Positions 1 through 7,068 are shown, counted from the first letter of the stretch. The stretch: 9,939 nt of DNA from an uncultured Lachnospiraceae bacterium (GCA_934351255.1 CAKRJH010000026.1:1-9939); one strand, 5' to 3'. The notes: generated by a model from the letters alone, not told the origin. A program made the numbers and translations.

Positions 1-120
1 ATCATTTGTTGCAAAAATCAGAAGCATTTCAATCAGTTCACCATGTCACTTTTATTTTGTGTTATACTGTTTTATAGGATTTTCTTGGTCTCCGCTGCCG
101 CTCTTCGTTCCACTACGGTC
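1..120. other. Intergenic stretch, no supported gene
   Basis: No ribosome binding site plus start codon supports a gene here. Two + strand frames stay open across this stretch and the repeats that follow, but their translations mostly reflect the repeats and resemble no protein I recognise. The 3' end of an upstream gene could lie just before the window. The segment ends in a lead-in (about 101-120, with CTTCG and TACGGTC) that recurs in similar form before the third hairpin at 195-212. Confidence 0.5.
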
Positions 121-247
121 GGTTCAGAGCCAACGTCCACTGGACGTTGTGAACCGGTCGGCACAGAGCAGATGTCCACTGGACATCTTGTGGTCTTCGC
201 TTCGCTACGGTCGGTGCAAAGCGGACATCCACCGGATGTCCTGCACC
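121..247. repeat. Three consecutive covarying hairpin repeats
   Basis: Three copies of one fold follow each other. Hairpin 1 (121-155) has outer arms GGTTCA/TGAACC, a one-sided GAGC bulge (127-130), and inner arms CAACGTCC/GGACGTTG around the loop ACT. Hairpin 2 (162-192) has outer arms CACA/TGTG, bulge GAGC (166-169), and inner arms AGATGTCC/GGACATCT around ACT. Hairpin 3 (213-247) has outer arms GGTGCA/TGCACC, bulge AAGC (219-222), and inner arms GGACATCC/GGATGTCC around ACC. All inner stems are 8 bp and perfect. Arm sequences differ between copies but pairing is kept, while bulge and loop stay nearly constant, which is the mark of selection on a folded nucleic acid. Each copy is preceded by CGGTCG or a close variant. 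I cannot assign a named family; an interspersed intergenic repeat of this bacterial group is my best guess. Confidence 0.8.
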
Positions 248-353
248 CTTGTATTTGCCCTTATCAGAGTTCGTAAACACTGGTGGGACGATATAACACA
301 AGGGAAACAATAAGGGAAAGCTCACCTGCGATAAATTCAGTGTTTTCATGGGA
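248..353. other. Intergenic spacer, no clear gene
   Basis: Nothing here is supported as coding. There are weak inverted elements: CCCTTG (246-251) against CAAGGG (299-304), and CCCTTAT (258-264) against ATAAGGG (310-316). Both are too short and far apart to call a structure. Confidence 0.4.
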
Positions 354-382
354 TTGCGGAGAATTTAATAACAAAATATAAC
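354..382 (+). promoter_or_regulatory. Putative promoter of the SdpI-family gene
   Basis: TTGCGG (354-359) and TATAAC (377-382) are separated by 17 bases, fitting a vegetative sigma-A promoter with a good -10 and a weak -35 (three of six consensus bases). It lies about 60 bases upstream of the preferred start codon, and the -10 sits inside the loop of the inverted repeat at 362-394. Confidence 0.45.
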
Positions 383-394
383 AGTTATTAAATT
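362..394. promoter_or_regulatory. Perfect AT-rich inverted repeat, possible operator
   Basis: AATTTAATAAC (362-372) and GTTATTAAATT (384-394) are exact reverse complements of 11 bases, separated by 11 bases that contain the putative -10 of the next gene. Such placement is typical of a repressor operator. In Bacillus subtilis the sdpI gene is controlled by the ArsR-type repressor SdpR, but no such regulator is encoded in this window. It could instead act as an RNA hairpin if transcription starts further upstream. Confidence 0.5.
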
Positions 395-441
395 TCTTAA
401 AACAGGTGAAATCTCAATCGAAATTTACGGAGGTGGACTTT

Positions 442-819
442 ATGTGGTTTTGGTGGTTTATGTTAATATGTGATATGATAATTCCCGTTGTTATGGTTAT
501 TGTAGGAAGAATGATGTGGAAACATTGCCCGGAGCATATAAATGGTATGCTCGGATATAGAACAACTCGCTCCATGAAAAATATGGATACATGGAAATTT
601 GCTCACGACTATTGTGGAAAACTTTGGTGGAAAATAGGATGGGTAATGCTGATACCATCTGCTTTGATACATATTCCGTTATACCATAGTGATAAGAATA
701 CGATTGGATTTGCGGGCTTGATTCTTGTGACAATTCAATGTTTTATTATGGTTGGATCAATTTATCCGACAGAGAAAGCTTTGAAAAAATATTTTAATGA
801 TGATGGAACGCGTAGATAA
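442..819 (+). CDS. SdpI-family membrane protein
   Basis: A 125-residue membrane protein of the SdpI family, whose founding member gives Bacillus subtilis immunity to the SdpC killing peptide. The family signature is the segment at residues 38-59, reading GYRTTRSMKN followed by a DTW-x-FA block and CG. Hydrophobic segments at about 3-22, 61-81 and 87-109 predict three membrane spans with the signature on a loop. I chose ATG 442 because GGAGG (429-433) lies 8 bases upstream; an in-frame GTG at 406 would add 12 polar residues and has no comparable ribosome binding site. The protein is shorter than B. subtilis SdpI and corresponds to its signature-bearing part. No SdpA/B/C toxin genes are nearby, so the role as an immunity protein is inferred from the family only; many such stand-alone homologues have no known function. 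Confidence 0.85.
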   Translation: MWFWWFMLICDMIIPVVMVIVGRMMWKHCPEHINGMLGYRTTRSMKNMDTWKFAHDYCGKLWWKIGWVMLIPSALIHIPLYHSDKNTIGFAGLILVTIQCFIMVGSIYPTEKALKKYFNDDGTRR

Positions 820-836
820 ATTCTAGTTTGTATATG

Positions 837-879
837 TAATCCTCAATGGACAAAATTTTCTTGATCCCATTGAGGATTA
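837..879. terminator. Stem-loop after the SdpI-family gene
   Basis: TAATCCTCAATGG (837-849) pairs perfectly with CCATTGAGGATTA (867-879), a 13-bp stem with a 17-base loop, starting 17 bases after the stop codon. The following T tract is weak and interrupted (TTGTCTTTA), so it may be an inefficient intrinsic terminator or a transcript-stabilising hairpin. Confidence 0.6.
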
Positions 880-883
880 TTGT

Positions 884-985
884 CTTTATACGGTTGAAAC
901 TGTCAATCGACTGATCGAAGAGGGGATATTTGAAATTGCTGATATATCCGACAGAAAAACTGTTGTAATAAAACAAAGGTTATGA
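884..985 (+). pseudogene. Possible 3' coding remnant, family unknown
   Basis: The frame ending at TGA 983-985 reads like a genuine protein tail: LYTVETVNRLIEEGIFEIAD, then an ISDRKT-VVIK stretch. It has a helix-like segment followed by a strand, as at the edge of a winged helix domain. The frame is open back to 827 but has no credible start codon or ribosome binding site, and its upstream part coincides with the terminator hairpin. It may be the relic of a lost gene, or chance. I do not recognise the family. Confidence 0.25.
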
Positions 986-991
986 TAATAT
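963..991 (+). promoter_or_regulatory. Weak candidate promoter for the GT8 unit
   Basis: TTGTAA (963-968) and TAATAT (986-991) are 17 bases apart, each matching four of six consensus bases. The overlapping GATAAT at 984-989 is an alternative -10 with a short spacer. Something must drive the two-gene unit after the stem-loop at 837-879, and this is the best site seen. Confidence 0.35.
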
Positions 992-1033
992 GGAATGGAT
1001 TCGATATTATGTAAACGCAGGAGGAGAACGTGT

Positions 1034-1930
1034 ATGGAGCCGATTCAGCCGGCATATATCCCTGTGAATCTTTGTTTTGCAGCCAATGAAAACTATGTGG
1101 GGCATTTGGCAACCGCACTGTATTCCGTGTTGAAAAACAGGGATACAGGGCGGTTGTATGATGTCCTTATATTGCATAAGGATATCAGTGAGGAGAGTCA
1201 GAAAAGAATCCTGGACATGGAAAAAGAAGGAAACGTCGTTATCCGTTTTATTTCGATGGAACCGTACGAAAAACTGGTGGCCTATGATGTGGGAGCCTAT
1301 TATTCGGTCGAGACCAACTATCGTCTGTTTCTTTTTGGAGAACTGTTCGCAAAGTACGACCGGATGCTGTACCTTGACTGTGACCTGATCGTGGAAGGGG
1401 ATGTCGGCAGATTGTACGATGTGGAGCTCGGAGAGTGCGAAGCTGCGGCTGTCAGATCGGAGGATTTCCGGCTGTTATCCAAGATAAAAAAGCCGATTTT
1501 CATGGATCGTTTTCCTTACAATGCAGACAATTATCGGACAGATGCCCTCGGCATGAAAACACCGGAAAATTATTTCAATGCCGGTGTGATTGTCATGGAT
1601 CTGAACAAAGCAAGACAGCGTCTTACTCAGGAACAGGTATTTGAAATTCTTCATCGTCACAAGTATTACTACAATGACCAGGATGTGTTAAATATCGTGT
1701 TCGATGGAAGAGTAAAGAATGTGGACTGCATGTGGAATTATATGACCTATATTCCGGAGCAGCTGGCCAAGGAAAACGAAAATAATCGGAAACTTTTTGA
1801 AGATCTTTATCGGGAAGATCCGTGTATCATTCATTATACGAGTGCGGAAAAACCGTGGAACAGTGAAACAAAAGTTTTGGGAGACCGATACTGGCACTAT
1901 CGAAAGGAAATGGAGGAAAACTATGCGTAA
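1034..1930 (+). CDS. Glycosyltransferase family 8 protein
   Basis: A 298-residue retaining glycosyltransferase of family GT8, the family that includes LPS galactosyl- and glucosyltransferases and glycogenin. Family marks run in order: the N-terminal nucleotide-sugar strand and helix (VNLCFAANENYVGHLATALY, residues 11-30); the metal-binding DxD as DCD at 115-117 in MLYLDCDLIVEGD; YFNAGVIVMDL at 180-190; NDQD at 214-217; and the C-terminal HYTSAEKPW at 267-275, the second metal-binding histidine with the KPW signature. All expected catalytic features are present and the length is normal. There is no signal peptide, so it acts in the cytoplasm on an activated sugar donor; donor and acceptor cannot be read from the sequence. 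ATG 1034 is preferred because AGGAGG (1019-1024) lies 9 bases upstream; an in-frame ATG at 995 lacks such a site. Its last 8 bases overlap the secreted protein gene, implying co-translation and a possible role in glycosylating that protein. Confidence 0.92.
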   Translation: MEPIQPAYIPVNLCFAANENYVGHLATALYSVLKNRDTGRLYDVLILHKDISEESQKRILDMEKEGNVVIRFISMEPYEKLVAYDVGAYYSVETNYRLFLFGELFAKYDRMLYLDCDLIVEGDVGRLYDVELGECEAAAVRSEDFRLLSKIKKPIFMDRFPYNADNYRTDALGMKTPENYFNAGVIVMDLNKARQRLTQEQVFEILHRHKYYYNDQDVLNIVFDGRVKNVDCMWNYMTYIPEQLAKENENNRKLFEDLYREDPCIIHYTSAEKPWNSETKVLGDRYWHYRKEMEENYA

Positions 1931-4900
1931 CCAATTTTTTTACAATAACAATCAGTTACAGATCAAAAAAATCAGAAAACGTGTTAAGCAGCAGTGGAAG
2001 AAAGCGATCTGTATCGGTACTCTTTCCGCTACAGTACTGACGGGAATTCCGGTATTTCCCGCACTTCCTGTGTATGCGCAGGAAATCAGTGTTCTGGCGA
2101 AAAAGACTGTCACCTATAATCTGAGTGATCCATCGCTGCTTACCGAAAAGACCATTGCCGATTATGGCGGAACGAAACATGATGTGACGATCATCGAGAT
2201 CAATATTACCGAAGACGGCACCTACACGATCACCGGAAGCAATGAGATCAATGGCGCTTATATGGATGTACATGTTACGGTGGCCGATGGCGTAAATGCA
2301 AATGTGATCTTAGACAACGTAACGATTCAAAATGATGATCTGTATGATCTTGACATCAAAAGCTCTGCAACCGATGATGAGAGAGACCAATTGTTCCCAT
2401 TTATGGAGATTATGGGGACAGCGAATCTGTATCTTAAAGGGAAAAATACCATTACCATACCGGAGTTAGATCAAGGGGTTTCAAAAGATAATACTTCCAC
2501 TATTTTTAAGCTGTATGGTCAGCTGAACATCCGCGAAGATGCCGGCACACCGGGTTCTTCGTTGGAGATAAACAATGCAGAATATCTGATTCATGGAGGC
2601 GGTTCTGACGAATACAACAGCGTCGGTGGGAGCTTTACGATGGAATCGGCAACGGTAACGGCATGGGGGGCAAAAATACAATATTTGGAACGATGGCATA
2701 TGCTGGGCGGTGCAATCAATTGTTATAGGGCCAGCCTGATTAAGTATGGCGATTATCAGTTTTTGGGTGGTGATATAAATAGTTGGATTTTGTTGTATAA
2801 TGGGACAGCGAAGATAGGTGCGGCACGATTGCTTGGCAATGTATCGGGAGCGTCGTTTGAGGATAGGAATGGCTATTCATTACAATATCTGACAGTTACA
2901 GGTCTGCCTGCGAGTCAGAAAGTTACTGCGGTTAACGGGTATCCGTCAAGTACATTGGAAACATCGGAGGAAGGAACATTAGGGACTTATCTGCGAAAGG
3001 GCAGCAATGTCATTGAGATTGGTGGCAAATCCTATCTTTATACATGGGATGAACAAAAGGAGACGCTGGAACAACAATCCGACGCAGAGCTGTGCACGGT
3101 TCAATTTGTTCTTGATGGCAGTGAAACTTCATATTGTACGATGAAAGTGGAAAAAGGTACTGCGGTTGGACAATTATTTGATGATAACCAATACACTTAT
3201 ACATATCAGACGGAAGATGGCACGGAATTTAATGAGGAAACGATCATTACCTCAGATATGACAGTTGCTATGACATCCTCGGCCCGTGAGTACAATGTGA
3301 AAATTGACGAAGTCACTGCGAAGATGAGTACTCTGCCGGCCGGTAAAATGTATTTGAATCCAGCGGAGTCTCATTATGGCGGTTTTTCTGATATGTATTA
3401 TTATGATTATGGCAGCTGCTATTATGGTGGAAGCCGTGTGACACGGGATATGACTCTGGAAAGTCTGGATGTCGTCACGGATCAAGGTACAGACTATGTG
3501 AAAATATCCAACAAAGATGAACTGATCCGCTTTTTCAAGATGGCGTCTGTCGATGATCATATCAATGCCAGGCTGGAGGCGGATATTGATATGCAGGGCG
3601 AAAGACCGACCATTTATTTTGGCAATTATGCAGGAATCTTTGATGGAAACGGACATTCCATCAAAAATATGAAGATGGAACCCAATGGTACCGGTGTCAT
3701 CTGTCGTACATTGAAGGGGACGATACGGAATCTCTGCTTTGAAGATATTTTGCTGCCGGGAACAGATGATGGATATTACGGCAGTGGTTCGGCGGGTGTA
3801 ATCTGCGGGATTAACCGTGGCCAGATCGAAAATTGCAAGGTGGAAGGAAGCAAGATCACTCTAAATTGTACTGATGGTGATATCTATCAGGACGGTTATG
3901 ATCCGGTGGGTGCAGTAGCCGGTGTGAATCTGGGAGAGATCCGTAATTGCCTGGCAGTTAACAATGAATTTGATATGTCAAAATGTGAAAGTTTTGCTAT
4001 ACAACCGGATAAAAACAAGGTTTTCTTCCCGATTGCAGCAAACTATGGAACGATTACAAACTGTTTCTATGATGCGACGGAAAATGTAGAAAAAGAAGCC
4101 ACAGATCCGCGTGCCGGTATCGGAAGAACGGCAGAGAAACTGAAATCCGGAGAAATCTGTTATCTCTTAAATAATAAGATTTCCGATGGAACACAGGTGT
4201 GGTATCAGAATCTTTCCGAGGGGGCGGGAGATAACTTCCCAACGTTGGTGAAGGAAGAGGGAAGTACGGTGTATGATGGTTATGTAAACTGTATCAAAGC
4301 ATACACGAATGAAAAAGATACCAAAGAAACACATACATTTAACTTTACCGCACAAGAAAATATACTTACTGCAGTTTGCACATGGGCAGCACAACATCAG
4401 GCAAGTGCAGTACTGAATGTGCCTTCGGCAATTTATGACAAGAAGGAACACAAAGCTTTCGTGGATTATTCAGATACGTGGAGTGCATTTGGAATCGCGC
4501 CGATTGAGATTCAGTATCTGCGGGACGGAGAATCTACGACGGATGTTACTTCGGCCGGTACTATCACTGCAGTGCTCGCGCAGGGAGCTGCCAGGATAGA
4601 GAAAGAGTATACGATCGAAAGAGCGGCGCAGCCGGACAATATGCCGGAGGCATCTGCTGCGGTTCCGTATACGCAGAAAAAAGTGACGCAGGATATGCTG
4701 AGCCTGGGAAATGGCTGGAAAATTTCGGAAGACAGTATCGGTATGGATATTCCGGAGAATGGAAGTGTGACGATCAATGTCATTTATGACGGAGAAGATG
4801 CCAGGAACTACGAAAATACGACAGGAAACGTTCAGGTTTGGCGTGAGGCATGCAGTCATGATCTGGTAAAAGTGGATGCAGTGGCGGCGACCGAATCGAA

Positions 4901-5519
4901 AGAAGGAAATAAGGAATATTACCGTTGTAAAGAGTGTGGAAAACTGTTTGAAGATGCACAGGGGACAAGAGAAATTACGAGAGAAAGTACGGTGATTCCG
5001 AAGCTTGAGAAGCCGGTGCCGACAGAGATGCCAAAGGAATCTGCAAATCCATCCTCTGTTCCGACACCGGAGAAAAAAGGAAGTAAACTCACGGATGAGA
5101 CGGGAGCTACATATAAAGTGACTGGTACGAACAGTAAACAGCCGACGGTAATGTATGTTTCTTCAAATAAAACGAAGAATGCATCTGTTATCATTCCTTC
5201 AAGTATCGAAGTAAATGGCGTAAAGTATCTGGTCACTTCCATTGCAGACGATGCGTTTCGCAATAATAAGAAACTGAAGAAAATTACGATTGGAAAAGAG
5301 ATCCTTTCTATCGGAAAGAGGGCATTTGAAGGGTGTAAAAATCTGAAGATCATTGTGATCCAGACAGAGAAATTAAAGACCAAAACAGTCGGCAGAAAAT
5401 CCTTTTCCAAGACTTCTTCCAAGGCAGTGGTTGAAGTGCCAAAGAAGAAGCTCAAAGCATACAAAAAGCTGCTGCGGAAGAGAGGACTCAGCAAAAAGGC
5501 GGCATTCAAAACCAAATAA
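1923..5519 (+). CDS. Secreted multidomain surface protein with BspA-like LRRs
   Basis: A 1198-residue exported protein. It starts with a long basic n-region, a hydrophobic core (about 29-48) and a likely signal peptidase site after VYA (50-52). A beta-helix-like region follows (about 90-380), resembling Cthe_2159-type carbohydrate-binding proteins (TYTITGSNEINGAY, VILDNVTI). Next come an InlB/Listeria-Bacteroides B-type repeat (about 391-456), a Tyr-rich patch (about 485-505), and a GLUG-like region (about 570-720) with IFDGNGHSIKNM and three variants of G-x-I-x-NC. An Ig-like MBG-type segment lies at about 829-900. A module with C977-x-H979 and C1002-x2-C1005 could bind zinc, followed by a Pro/Ser/Thr linker and BspA-like repeats (about 1098-1198; AFRNNKKLKKITIG) with a Lys-rich end. 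No LPXTG motif is present. ATG 1923 has GGAGG 6 bases upstream (1912-1916) and overlaps the glycosyltransferase stop. Adhesion or glycan binding is a reasonable inference; no catalytic domain was recognised. Confidence 0.85.
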   Translation: MRNQFFYNNNQLQIKKIRKRVKQQWKKAICIGTLSATVLTGIPVFPALPVYAQEISVLAKKTVTYNLSDPSLLTEKTIADYGGTKHDVTIIEINITEDGTYTITGSNEINGAYMDVHVTVADGVNANVILDNVTIQNDDLYDLDIKSSATDDERDQLFPFMEIMGTANLYLKGKNTITIPELDQGVSKDNTSTIFKLYGQLNIREDAGTPGSSLEINNAEYLIHGGGSDEYNSVGGSFTMESATVTAWGAKIQYLERWHMLGGAINCYRASLIKYGDYQFLGGDINSWILLYNGTAKIGAARLLGNVSGASFEDRNGYSLQYLTVTGLPASQKVTAVNGYPSSTLETSEEGTLGTYLRKGSNVIEIGGKSYLYTWDEQKETLEQQSDAELCTVQFVLDGSETSYCTMKVEKGTAVGQLFDDNQYTYTYQTEDGTEFNEETIITSDMTVAMTSSAREYNVKIDEVTAKMSTLPAGKMYLNPAESHYGGFSDMYYYDYGSCYYGGSRVTRDMTLESLDVVTDQGTDYVKISNKDELIRFFKMASVDDHINARLEADIDMQGERPTIYFGNYAGIFDGNGHSIKNMKMEPNGTGVICRTLKGTIRNLCFEDILLPGTDDGYYGSGSAGVICGINRGQIENCKVEGSKITLNCTDGDIYQDGYDPVGAVAGVNLGEIRNCLAVNNEFDMSKCESFAIQPDKNKVFFPIAANYGTITNCFYDATENVEKEATDPRAGIGRTAEKLKSGEICYLLNNKISDGTQVWYQNLSEGAGDNFPTLVKEEGSTVYDGYVNCIKAYTNEKDTKETHTFNFTAQENILTAVCTWAAQHQASAVLNVPSAIYDKKEHKAFVDYSDTWSAFGIAPIEIQYLRDGESTTDVTSAGTITAVLAQGAARIEKEYTIERAAQPDNMPEASAAVPYTQKKVTQDMLSLGNGWKISEDSIGMDIPENGSVTINVIYDGEDARNYENTTGNVQVWREACSHDLVKVDAVAATESKEGNKEYYRCKECGKLFEDAQGTREITRESTVIPKLEKPVPTEMPKESANPSSVPTPEKKGSKLTDETGATYKVTGTNSKQPTVMYVSSNKTKNASVIIPSSIEVNGVKYLVTSIADDAFRNNKKLKKITIGKEILSIGKRAFEGCKNLKIIVIQTEKLKTKTVGRKSFSKTSSKAVVEVPKKKLKAYKKLLRKRGLSKKAAFKTK

Positions 5520-5556
5520 GAAATAGGGATTCTCCTTATTGTATGTATCTATATAG

Positions 5557-5613
5557 CAATCAAAATGATGGTTTTATACGGCTTGAAAACCATCATTTTG
5601 ATTGTTTTTGTTT
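5557..5613 (+). terminator. Strong intrinsic terminator after the surface protein
   Basis: A perfect 19-bp stem, CAATCAAAATGATGGTTTT (5557-5575) against its exact complement (5586-5604), with a 10-base loop and a T-rich tail from 5605 (TTTTTGTTT). It lies 37 bases after the stop codon. A weaker imperfect stem-loop (5522-5540) sits between stop and terminator. Confidence 0.88.
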
Positions 5614-5639
5614 ACAAGGTTCAAAATGTGTGATTTAAT
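5611..5639 (+). promoter_or_regulatory. Promoter of the HTH/kinase unit
   Basis: TTTACA (5611-5616) and TTTAAT (5634-5639) are 17 bases apart, each matching five of six consensus bases. A TG at 5631-5632 one base before the -10 makes it an extended -10 site. The -35 overlaps the tail of the preceding terminator, so the unit starts immediately after the upstream one ends. The predicted leader to ATG 5678 is about 30 bases. Confidence 0.65.
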
Positions 5640-5677
5640 AAAGAAAAATGGAGATGATAAGACCAGAAGGTGAAGTT

Positions 5678-6226
5678 ATGAAAAAACGATTATTTACAAT
5701 ACCAGAATATATAACTGCAACGGAAATCCGCCAGATCAGAAAGGCATTACATCTTACACAGAAAGAGTTTGCGGAATTGGTGAATTGTTCAAAGCCGACG
5801 GTAGAACGTTGGGAGCGAAGTGACGAAGTCATACGCGGGCCCGTTGTTCCACTTCTTAACATGTTGCAGAAATATCCGGAATATGAGCAGAAAGTGAAAG
5901 TACCGGAAAAAGTATGGCCACTCAGAATCTGGTATATGTATGGACAGAATGTGTGTACTTTGATCGATGTGAATGAGAGGGAACGGAAGGTAAAAGTAAA
6001 GAATTATACCGATAAAATCATGTTCCGGGCGTTTGGAGCGGTAGAAGATCCGGACTATGATCAGTATCTGGAATTCCTGGAGTCAAGATGTTTCCCGAAA
6101 AGCAGAGACAAGATGAAACTGATATTGAAGGATTTGGGTCTGCCATTTTATGATCCGATCATGATCATAGAAAAGACAGAAGGCAGGATGGCGGAAGATG
6201 ATTTTTGGATTCGTATAGAGAGGTAG
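5678..6226 (+). CDS. HTH regulator fused to a HipA N-terminal-like domain
   Basis: A 182-residue protein. Residues about 15-65 form a Cro/C1-type helix-turn-helix (EIRQIRKALHLTQKEFAELV, then CSKPTVERWERS), as in HipB/HigA antitoxins and MqsA-like regulators. Residues about 80-182 (PLRIWYMYGQNVCTLIDV, KVKNYTDKIMFRAFG, SRCFPKSRDKMKLIL, ending DDFWIRIER) look like the small N-terminal subdomain that HipA/CtkA-type kinases carry, here attached to the DNA-binding partner instead. This second assignment is from my knowledge of the family and is less certain. ATG 5678 is chosen because AGAAGGTGA (5665-5673) lies just upstream; an in-frame ATG at 5648 has no clear site and would sit at the predicted transcription start. 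The kinase gene begins 4 bases after the stop. The protein probably binds its own promoter and partners the kinase as an antitoxin-like component. It appears intact although the kinase is not. Confidence 0.8.
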   Translation: MKKRLFTIPEYITATEIRQIRKALHLTQKEFAELVNCSKPTVERWERSDEVIRGPVVPLLNMLQKYPEYEQKVKVPEKVWPLRIWYMYGQNVCTLIDVNERERKVKVKNYTDKIMFRAFGAVEDPDYDQYLEFLESRCFPKSRDKMKLILKDLGLPFYDPIMIIEKTEGRMAEDDFWIRIER

Positions 6227-6230
6227 TTCC

Positions 6231-6897
6231 ATGATAGAATTATTTGAGCAGAATGTTCGCACCAATGAGCGCCAGTCATCCAAGGGAAATCAACTCAAGT
6301 GGGAGAATGAAGGAGTATGGTACAAAGCGGATTATACCGGATATGAGGGACTGGCAGATCATTACATTGGAACGGTTATTTGGAAATTTTTTCGGAGAAA
6401 GCCTTTATAAAAGTTTATATAGGATACCAGAATATCGGGAGAGATTGCGATTTCTGGTGCAGCAGGTGGAGCGTATGACGGGCCTTCAGAACTTTGGAAT
6501 TTATATGAATAAATTGCTGACAATAGATGCATTTTTTTTGAACGAAGACCGTCATATGCATAATATTGCTGTATTGATGAATGGAGCAGGTGACTATGCA
6601 TATTGTCCAATATTTGATAATGGAGCAGGTCTGCTGGCAGATACCACGATGGACTATCCTGTGTCCGAAGATATTTACAAACTGATGGATAAGGCTCAGT
6701 CCAAAACGATATGCAGGGATTTTGACGAGCAGCTGGATATTTCTGAATCTTTGTACAGAATGAATCTAAAGTTTCACTTTACAAAAAACGATGTGACGGA
6801 GTTGCTGGCTTGTGCAGAGGAATATCCGGAAGAGATCCGGAATCGAGTGCAAACGATCATATTTGCGCAAATGCAGAAATACCAATATTTGTTTTAG
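6231..6897 (+). pseudogene. HipA/CtkA-like kinase, broken by internal deletion
   Basis: The natural start is ATG 6231, with GAGAGG (6218-6223) 7 bases upstream. This frame encodes the kinase N-terminus (MIELFEQNVRTNERQSSKGN, then WYKADYTGYEGLA) but runs into TAA 6408-6410 after 59 codons. The catalytic half lies in the next frame, from about 6352 (WQIITLERLFGNFFGESLYK) to TAG 6897. It includes the catalytic loop NEDRHMHN, the metal-binding FDNGAGLL and the ending KYQYLF, as in HipA/CtkA Ser/Thr kinases. The switch occurs near 6350-6356. Together the parts give only about 220 residues, whereas I expect roughly 300 in intact relatives, so loss of an internal segment whose length is not a multiple of three fits better than a one-base frameshift. 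The lost part would lie in the N-lobe. A TTG at 6244 could start the catalytic frame but its first codons look non-native. A working kinase is unlikely. Confidence 0.75.
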
Positions 6898-7023
6898 GTG
6901 GTCAATTGTTGTCAGAACATGTATCAGTGTGCAAGGACACTTCCGCGCATCATTCTGTAATAAACCGGTATGAGCAGTGCGCAGGACAGAGAGCTGATCG
7001 GCTTTGGACTTGGTTAAGGACAT
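6766..7023 (-). CDS. Candidate small minus-strand protein, unknown
   Basis: On the minus strand an ATG (7021-7023) is preceded by GGAGG (complement of 7031-7035) at the ideal distance of 7 bases, opening an 85-residue frame that begins MSLTKSKADQLSVLRTAHTG. The first 42 codons lie in the gap between genes. The rest is antisense to the conserved end of the kinase, so the frame there is probably a read-through artefact. This suggests either a very small gene or the start of a gene truncated at the kinase border. AGGAG and CTCCT around the ribosome binding site can pair (7024-7036), which could mask it. I recognise no family; a mobile-element remnant is possible. No other evidence supports expression. 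Confidence 0.25.
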   Translation of the reverse strand: MSLTKSKADQLSVLRTAHTGLLQNDARKCPCTLIHVLTTIDHLKQILVFLHLRKYDRLHSIPDLFRIFLCTSQQLRHIVFCKVKL

Positions 7024-7068
7024 AGGAGACCCTCCTTGAAGTATTACATGTAGTTTTCTGCAGGAGTC

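Noticed and set aside
116..247. CRISPR-like array
   Set aside because: The constant parts are short and the variable parts are complementary arms of hairpins; spacing is irregular and there are no unique spacers.
43..349. Open frames on both strands across the hairpin repeats, such as those starting at 43, 59 and (minus) 349
   Set aside because: Their translations are repeats of the hairpin units (for example recurring DVQWTSAL and NVQWTLAL on the minus strand), with no ribosome binding sites. The signal is in base pairing, not coding.
885..900. Similarity of TTTATACGGTTGAAAC to the loop region of the terminator at 5573-5590 (TTTATACGGCTTGAAAAC)
   Set aside because: Only about 16 bases match and the flanking stems are unrelated; possible chance or shared terminator loop preference.
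4919..5515. 198-codon minus-strand open frame within the surface protein gene
   Set aside because: It is antisense to the clearly coding LRR region and has no start site of its own.
6340..6360. Programmed frameshift in the kinase gene
   Set aside because: There is no slippery heptamer or downstream structure at the junction, and the joined product would still seem to lack an internal kinase segment.
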